Notes under the pieces: model-generated | What the model was told of the DNA's origin: nothing | Database searches by the model: none | What the model saw: the letters and a program-made list of their open reading frames with translations, nothing else | Part shown: one piece after another, positions 12,858-15,901 of the stretch | Numbering within the stretch: the first letter of the stretch is position 1 | Layout of the letters: the number at the start of each line of letters is the position of its first letter | Program-made: the position numbers and the translations under genes | Assembly (NCBI GenBank): GCA_005879255.1 | Contig: VBKY01000242.1 | Span: 1-15,901 of the forward strand | DNA from: Deltaproteobacteria bacterium | GTDB lineage: Bacteria > Desulfobacterota_B > Binatia > UBA9968 | Direction of reading: 5' to 3' | DNA length: 15,901 nucleotides

Positions 12858-14582
12858 ATGGATAAGGCCGTAATCAACCAGTTGCCGATCGAGAGCTTGC
12901 GCGGCAAGCGCGTCTTCGTGCGCATTGATGCCGACATCGAACAGCCGGCGAACGGGTCACGGGTGGATGAAGATAAATTACGCGCCGCGCTGCCGACTCT
13001 CGAATACCTCGCAGCCATGGCCGCGCGCGTCGTGGTCGGCATCCATCTCGGCGCTCCCGGCGGCATTCCGGTCGACGCGCTGCGCGTGAATGCGGTCGCG
13101 GAACGGTTGTCTCTTCTGATCGGCAAAAAAGTGCGCAAACTGGACGAGGCGATAGGAAGAAACGCTCTGGCTGCGGTGACCGAGATGCGCGACGGCGAAA
13201 TCATTGTGCTCGAGAACTTGCGTTTTTATCCCGGCGAAGACGCCAACGATGTAGAGTTTGCTCGCGATCTCGCCAAACTATGCGATGTTTACTGCAATGA
13301 TGCGTTTTCGCTTGCGCACCGGGGGACCGCTTCCACAGTGGCGATCACTCGTCACGTGCGCCCCGCCGCGGCAGGGCTTGAGCTGGCCCGCGAGCTGACG
13401 ATGCTCGAGCCGGTGCTCGATAAGCCGGAGCCGCCTTCGGTCGGATTGGTTGCCGGCGCCCGGATCGAAGAGAAGCTGCCGATACTCGAGAATCTGCTCC
13501 CCAAGCTCAACCGATTATTCATTGGCGGCGCGCTATCGTTCGCTTTCCTCAAAGCCCAAGGGCAGGAGATCGGCGCGGCGCGGGTTAGCGAAGCGCTTCT
13601 GCCGCTCGCCGAAGGTTTGCTGTACCAGGCGGAAAAAAAAGTCGAGATCATCCTGCCGGAGGATTTCATCGTCGTCCAAGCGAATCTGTTCAGAGTATTC
13701 GAAAGCAGCGGTCGGCGGATTCCCGTGCCTCACTCCAAGCCGGTGCTCGCTTCCGAGTTATTGCCTTCGGAGCTGGGGGTCGACATCGGACCGCGCACGC
13801 TCAAGCGGATCAAGCAGCTGATCGACGGCGCGCATACTCTGTTTTGGAACGGGCCTTTGGGAATTTGGGAAATTGCCCCGTTCGCGGCAGGAACGCGGGA
13901 AGTCGCGCGCGCATTGCTCGACGGCCAGCGCGTTCGGCGCAGCGTCGTCTGCGGCGATAGCCTGGCGCGCGCGATTCGCAGCTTCGATTTGCCGTTCGAG
14001 CAAATGCGCCACCTGACCACCGGCGGCGATTCCGTTTTGCAGTTGGTCGCCGGCAAGCCTTTGCCGGCGGTGGCGGCTCTCGATAATGAGGTCGATTTGA
14101 TTGCGCCGGTGAAAAAGCACCCGAACAAGATTCTTCTGGCGGTGGATGGTTCGGCGCCCTCTCTGGAAGCCGCCAGGAAAATCGGCGGCCTGGTCGATAC
14201 CGAAGGTGCCGAGATCAACCTTTTGTACGTGCAGAAGCCGGCGGAAGTCGGCAGCGAAAAGAAGCCGATGGATGCGGAGAGCAAACGCCGGCGCGAGCTG
14301 GAGCGGCGATTGGACGCCGAGCGAGTCGTGGCAGCGGCCAATGGGCCGCTCGCTCGGCAGGGACTGGTTTCACGCCGCCAAATCGTCGTCGAAGGAGATC
14401 CCGCAAGCGAGATTCTTAAATTCGCCGATGAAATGGGCGTAGAGCTGATCGCCATGGGCTCCCACGGCCGCACCGGCGTTCTCGGTTTTTTTCTTGGCAG
14501 CGTTTCTCGCAAGGTGCTCGATCATGCCCGATGTCCGGTCATGATCGCGCGCGTTCCAGGCCAGCAGCAAACGGAGTTTTAG
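12858..14582 (+). CDS. Phosphoglycerate-kinase-like + UspA fusion, downstream copy (574 aa), better conserved
   Basis: Same two-domain layout as the gene before it, with more canonical residues. PGK-like part, 1-410: VFVRIDAD at 19-26 (Asp24; usual Asn is Asp26), KLRAALPT at 40-47 (Arg42), IHLGAPGG at 62-69 (usual Arg is Ala66), LENLRF at 118-123 (Arg122 kept), AHRGTAST at 153-160 (Arg155 kept), GARIEEK at 200-206 (usual first Lys is Arg202, Lys206 kept), DIGPRTL at 309-315, WNGPLGIWE at 330-338 and CGDS at 365-368. Usp part, 422-566: KILLAVDGSAPSLEAA at the start and the intact G-2x-G-9x-G-S loop at 534-548 (GSHGRTGVLGFFLGS), so it likely binds ATP. A GGAG lies 8 nt before the ATG. With two substrate or nucleotide residues altered, ordinary PGK activity is doubtful but not excluded. 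An 87-nt gap separates it from copy 1. Confidence 0.92.
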   Translation: MDKAVINQLPIESLRGKRVFVRIDADIEQPANGSRVDEDKLRAALPTLEYLAAMAARVVVGIHLGAPGGIPVDALRVNAVAERLSLLIGKKVRKLDEAIGRNALAAVTEMRDGEIIVLENLRFYPGEDANDVEFARDLAKLCDVYCNDAFSLAHRGTASTVAITRHVRPAAAGLELARELTMLEPVLDKPEPPSVGLVAGARIEEKLPILENLLPKLNRLFIGGALSFAFLKAQGQEIGAARVSEALLPLAEGLLYQAEKKVEIILPEDFIVVQANLFRVFESSGRRIPVPHSKPVLASELLPSELGVDIGPRTLKRIKQLIDGAHTLFWNGPLGIWEIAPFAAGTREVARALLDGQRVRRSVVCGDSLARAIRSFDLPFEQMRHLTTGGDSVLQLVAGKPLPAVAALDNEVDLIAPVKKHPNKILLAVDGSAPSLEAARKIGGLVDTEGAEINLLYVQKPAEVGSEKKPMDAESKRRRELERRLDAERVVAAANGPLARQGLVSRRQIVVEGDPASEILKFADEMGVELIAMGSHGRTGVLGFFLGSVSRKVLDHARCPVMIARVPGQQQTEF

Positions 14583-14652
14583 TCTGATTAGAAATAAAAG
14601 TTTCTAGTGTGTTGGATTTAAAGTTGTATGAATAACTCATTCGCCGTTATGC

Positions 14653-14723
14653 CGTCATGCCGGTGAAAACCGGCATCCAGGAATGCCGAAGAGATCTGGA
14701 TACCGGCCTTCGCCGGTATGACG
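14653..14723. repeat. Dispersed palindromic repeat (CTGGATNCCGGCCTTCGCCGG type)
   Basis: A left arm (14653-14680, starting CGTCATGCCGGTGAAAACC) and a right arm (14696-14723, starting CTGGATACCGGCCTTCGCC) are inverted copies matching at 23 of 28 positions, most mismatches being G-U-compatible in RNA. The same type of palindrome is scattered through many proteobacterial genomes, where its chance translation gives VIPAKAGIQ. It lies between the second fusion gene and the DUF5335 gene, ending 26 nt before the latter's start. The remaining part of the gap (14583-14652) shows nothing but a weak AT-rich inverted repeat. Confidence 0.85.
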
Positions 14724-14749
14724 CTAGAAACTAACGATGGAGGTAGAAC

Positions 14750-15130
14750 ATGTCGAGCACAGAAATCCCGCGCGAACAGTGGATCAAGTTCTTCGATGAT
14801 TTCAGCAAACAACATGAAGGTTGGATCGTTAACTGGGAGGTGCTTCATTCCAAATTAGGCGATCAGGAGAAAACCACCCGATTGCCGCTGGTCGGCATCA
14901 GCGCAGACACCAAAGGTAGCAAGCCCCGCATTGACGTCATGGTCGGGGGCAGACCCGATGCCCACGTGACCCAGATCATCGACACGCCTAAGCGCGTTTG
15001 GTTTAAACAACCCGAACAACCGGGACACGAGGCGATCGAAGTCGAATCCGCCGACGGCACGATGACGCTCCTTACCTTTTGGCATTTTGATCCTGAACAG
15101 AAGGAGCATCTGTTGCCGCCGAAGAATTAA
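14750..15130 (+). CDS. DUF5335-type small protein (126 aa)
   Basis: Soluble protein without signal peptide or membrane helix. It begins STEIPREQWIKFFDDFSKQHEGW, continues with a strand-rich middle (NWEVLHSKLGDQEKTTRLPL, VGISADTKGSKPRIDVMVG) and ends EAIEVESADGTMTLLTFWHF plus a short Pro/Lys tail. The layout (short helix with W, W-x-V strands, then a T-L-x-F motif) fits the DUF5335 family, which occurs in stress-related gene clusters of soil bacteria and has no known function. GGAGG lies 6 nt before the ATG. It is flanked on both sides by palindromic repeats. Naming is by recollection of the family pattern; function unknown. Confidence 0.7.
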   Translation: MSSTEIPREQWIKFFDDFSKQHEGWIVNWEVLHSKLGDQEKTTRLPLVGISADTKGSKPRIDVMVGGRPDAHVTQIIDTPKRVWFKQPEQPGHEAIEVESADGTMTLLTFWHFDPEQKEHLLPPKN

Positions 15131-15131
15131 A

Positions 15132-15210
15132 TGGAGTGTTGGAATAATGGAATGTTGGACTACTGGGTTTTGAACTCATCAATCCATTATTCCATCCTTC
15201 CACTATTCCA
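15132..15210. repeat. Dispersed palindromic repeat, copy 2
   Basis: Same element as at 5901-5973. TGGAATAATGGA (15140-15151) pairs exactly with TCCATTATTCCA (15183-15194), with TACTGGGTT and ACTCATCA in the loop, followed by TCCTTCCACTATTCCA. The two copies share the ACTGGGTT centre and the right arm almost entirely and differ mainly in stem pairs that change on both sides (GAGT/ACTC in copy 1, GAAT/ATT in copy 2). It begins directly after the DUF5335 stop codon and ends 29 nt before the UspA start. Confidence 0.8.
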
Positions 15211-15239
15211 ATCTTGAGTACGCTCGAGCGAGAGCCAAC

Positions 15240-15668
15240 ATGGCATTCAAACGAATTCTGTGCGCCGTCGATTTCTCACCCGGTTCGCTGGAAGCGTTTC
15301 GCGTCGCTGTCGAGATGGCGCGGCTGCATTCCGGGGCGCTTCACTTGTTTCATGCCATCGAAGCGCAGCCGGCTGGCCCGGGCGAAGTTGTCATCGAAAT
15401 CGTGCAAAAGGCGAACGCGGCTATGGAAGGGCTCGTCGCATCGGCGCGCTCGTCCCTAAAAGGTTTGGCATTCACCAGCGAGGTGACCAGCGGAAAAGCA
15501 TTCGTCGAAATCGTCAATCGCGCGCGCGAGTGGAATGCCGACCTGATCGTTTTGGGCTCAAAGGGAACCACCTCTCTCGAGGAAATTGTCGTGGGCGGCA
15601 CCGCCGAAGCCGTGATGAAGCAAGCGAGCTGTTCCGTTTTGGTTGTAAGACTGGATCATGAACATTGA
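15240..15668 (+). CDS. Single-domain universal stress protein UspA family (142 aa)
   Basis: Classic UspA fold: FKRILCAVDFSPGSLEAFRVA at the start (strand 1 with Asp10 in the AVDFS motif), VEMARLHSGALHLFHAIE, a helical middle, then ADLIVLGSKGTTSLEEIVVGG with the G-2x-G-9x-G nucleotide loop at about 101-115, and the final ASCSVLVVR strand. Such proteins dimerise and bind ATP or AMP in many species, and are induced by starvation, heat or oxidants. The sequence is not closer to the Usp halves of the fusions than expected for the family by eye. No strong Shine-Dalgarno is visible upstream, where a palindromic repeat ends 29 nt before the ATG. It is followed by a membrane-anchored protein. Confidence 0.93.
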   Translation: MAFKRILCAVDFSPGSLEAFRVAVEMARLHSGALHLFHAIEAQPAGPGEVVIEIVQKANAAMEGLVASARSSLKGLAFTSEVTSGKAFVEIVNRAREWNADLIVLGSKGTTSLEEIVVGGTAEAVMKQASCSVLVVRLDHEH

Positions 15669-15715
15669 GTGCATCGATGAACAAGTAGAAGCACCCGAAA
15701 AAGGTGATGGCAGAT

Positions 15716-15901
15716 ATGGAAATTCTTGCCCTGTGCATCTCGGTGCTGTCGCTGATCGTAAGTTTCGCGGCGTACTACCGAAGCGGCGGGCAGCGAGACG
15801 TACGCGCCCTAGAGCGAACGATTAACGAAAAGATTGAACGACTGAACACCATGGCGCAACGCGCTGCGGACAACGTGGCGGCGCGCCTCAAAGCCGGTTA
15901 C
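15716..15901 (+). CDS. Membrane-anchored coiled-coil protein, N-terminal part (runs off right edge)
   Basis: An open frame starts with ATG at 15716 (an in-frame ATG at 15707 and GTG at 15704 also exist) and stays open for 62 codons to the window end. Residues 2-19 (EILALCISVLSLIVSFAA) form one membrane helix or uncleaved signal anchor. Then comes a charged heptad-like region (QRDVRALERTINEKIERL) typical of a coiled coil, and AADNVAARLKAG. An AAAAAGG lies 11 nt before 15716 but only 2 nt before 15707, which favours 15716. The family cannot be named from this part. It may be expressed with the UspA gene 47 nt upstream. Confidence 0.6.
   Translation, partial: MEILALCISVLSLIVSFAAYYRSGGQRDVRALERTINEKIERLNTMAQRAADNVAARLKAGY

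Noticed and set aside
12858..14582. Calling the downstream fusion a housekeeping pgk gene
   Set aside because: Several substrate and nucleotide residues are changed, a Usp domain is fused, a degenerate twin is adjacent and no glycolytic gene is nearby.
14589..14606. TAGAAA/TTTCTA inverted repeat just after the second fusion gene as a terminator
   Set aside because: The stem is only 6 weak A-T-rich pairs and no T-run follows.
14618..14848. Minus-strand frame of 76 codons after the second fusion gene
   Set aside because: It contains VIPAKAGIQ, the chance translation of the dispersed palindrome, and overlaps the start of the DUF5335 gene.
5901..15210. CRISPR array based on repeated palindromes
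   Set aside because: The repeats are single, widely spaced and between genes; there are no regular spacers or cas genes.

Overview
The window is a dense stress-response gene cluster from a Gram-negative-type bacterium with moderately high GC. Shine-Dalgarno sequences are of the AGGAG/GGAGG type. Families such as HdeD, PRC-barrel with a signal peptide, PsiE, zinc-ribbon thioredoxin 2 and DUF5335, plus short dispersed palindromes between genes, suggest an uncultured proteobacterial or deltaproteobacterial-type lineage (Desulfobacterota, NC10 or Rokubacteria-like). That placement is a low-confidence guess. There is no rRNA, tRNA, CRISPR array, transposase or phage gene.

Layout: (1) 1-2002, minus strand: an apparent chaperone operon of three different small heat-shock proteins followed by a J-domain protein that runs off the left edge. 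Its leader at 2009-2043 can fold into a hairpin that buries the ribosome-binding site (candidate RNA thermometer), and divergent heat-shock-type promoter candidates lie at 2065-2125. (2) 2327-5580, plus strand: an exported PRC-barrel protein, a decayed copy of an ABM-fold gene, an HdeD-family membrane protein, an aldo/keto reductase, the intact ABM-fold gene and a small split-barrel flavin/F420-type protein. (3) 5644-9970: a UBP-type zinc finger, a three-part cNMP-binding/thioredoxin-like/thioredoxin-reductase-like flavoprotein without the redox CxxC, a ribosome hibernation factor relative, a sigma-70-like protein, thioredoxin 2 and a PsiE membrane protein. (4) 9977-14582: a bacterial homologue of archaeo-eukaryotic peptide release factors, then two tandem fusions of a phosphoglycerate-kinase-like domain to a universal-stress-protein domain. 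(5) 14750-15901: a DUF5335 protein, a single-domain UspA and the start of a membrane-anchored coiled-coil protein.

The genes fit one theme: protein folding (sHsps, J-protein), envelope stress (HdeD, PsiE, PRC-barrel), redox control (flavoprotein, Trx2, reductase) and translation shut-down or ribosome rescue (HPF-like, eRF1-like), with nucleotide-sensing proteins (cNMP and Usp domains) and a sigma-like factor as possible regulators. The sHsp/HdeD/thioredoxin/PsiE set recalls the transmissible locus of stress tolerance of Gammaproteobacteria, but the other parts differ. The most unusual element is the pair of PGK-Usp fusions. The upstream copy has lost key residues in both halves, while the downstream copy keeps many PGK residues and an intact Usp nucleotide loop, which suggests a sensor or regulator pair rather than glycolytic enzymes.

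Short palindromic repeats sit in several intergenic gaps (5901-5973, 8850-8940, 14653-14723, 15132-15210); two of them are copies of the same element. All calls are from reading the sequence; no database search was run.
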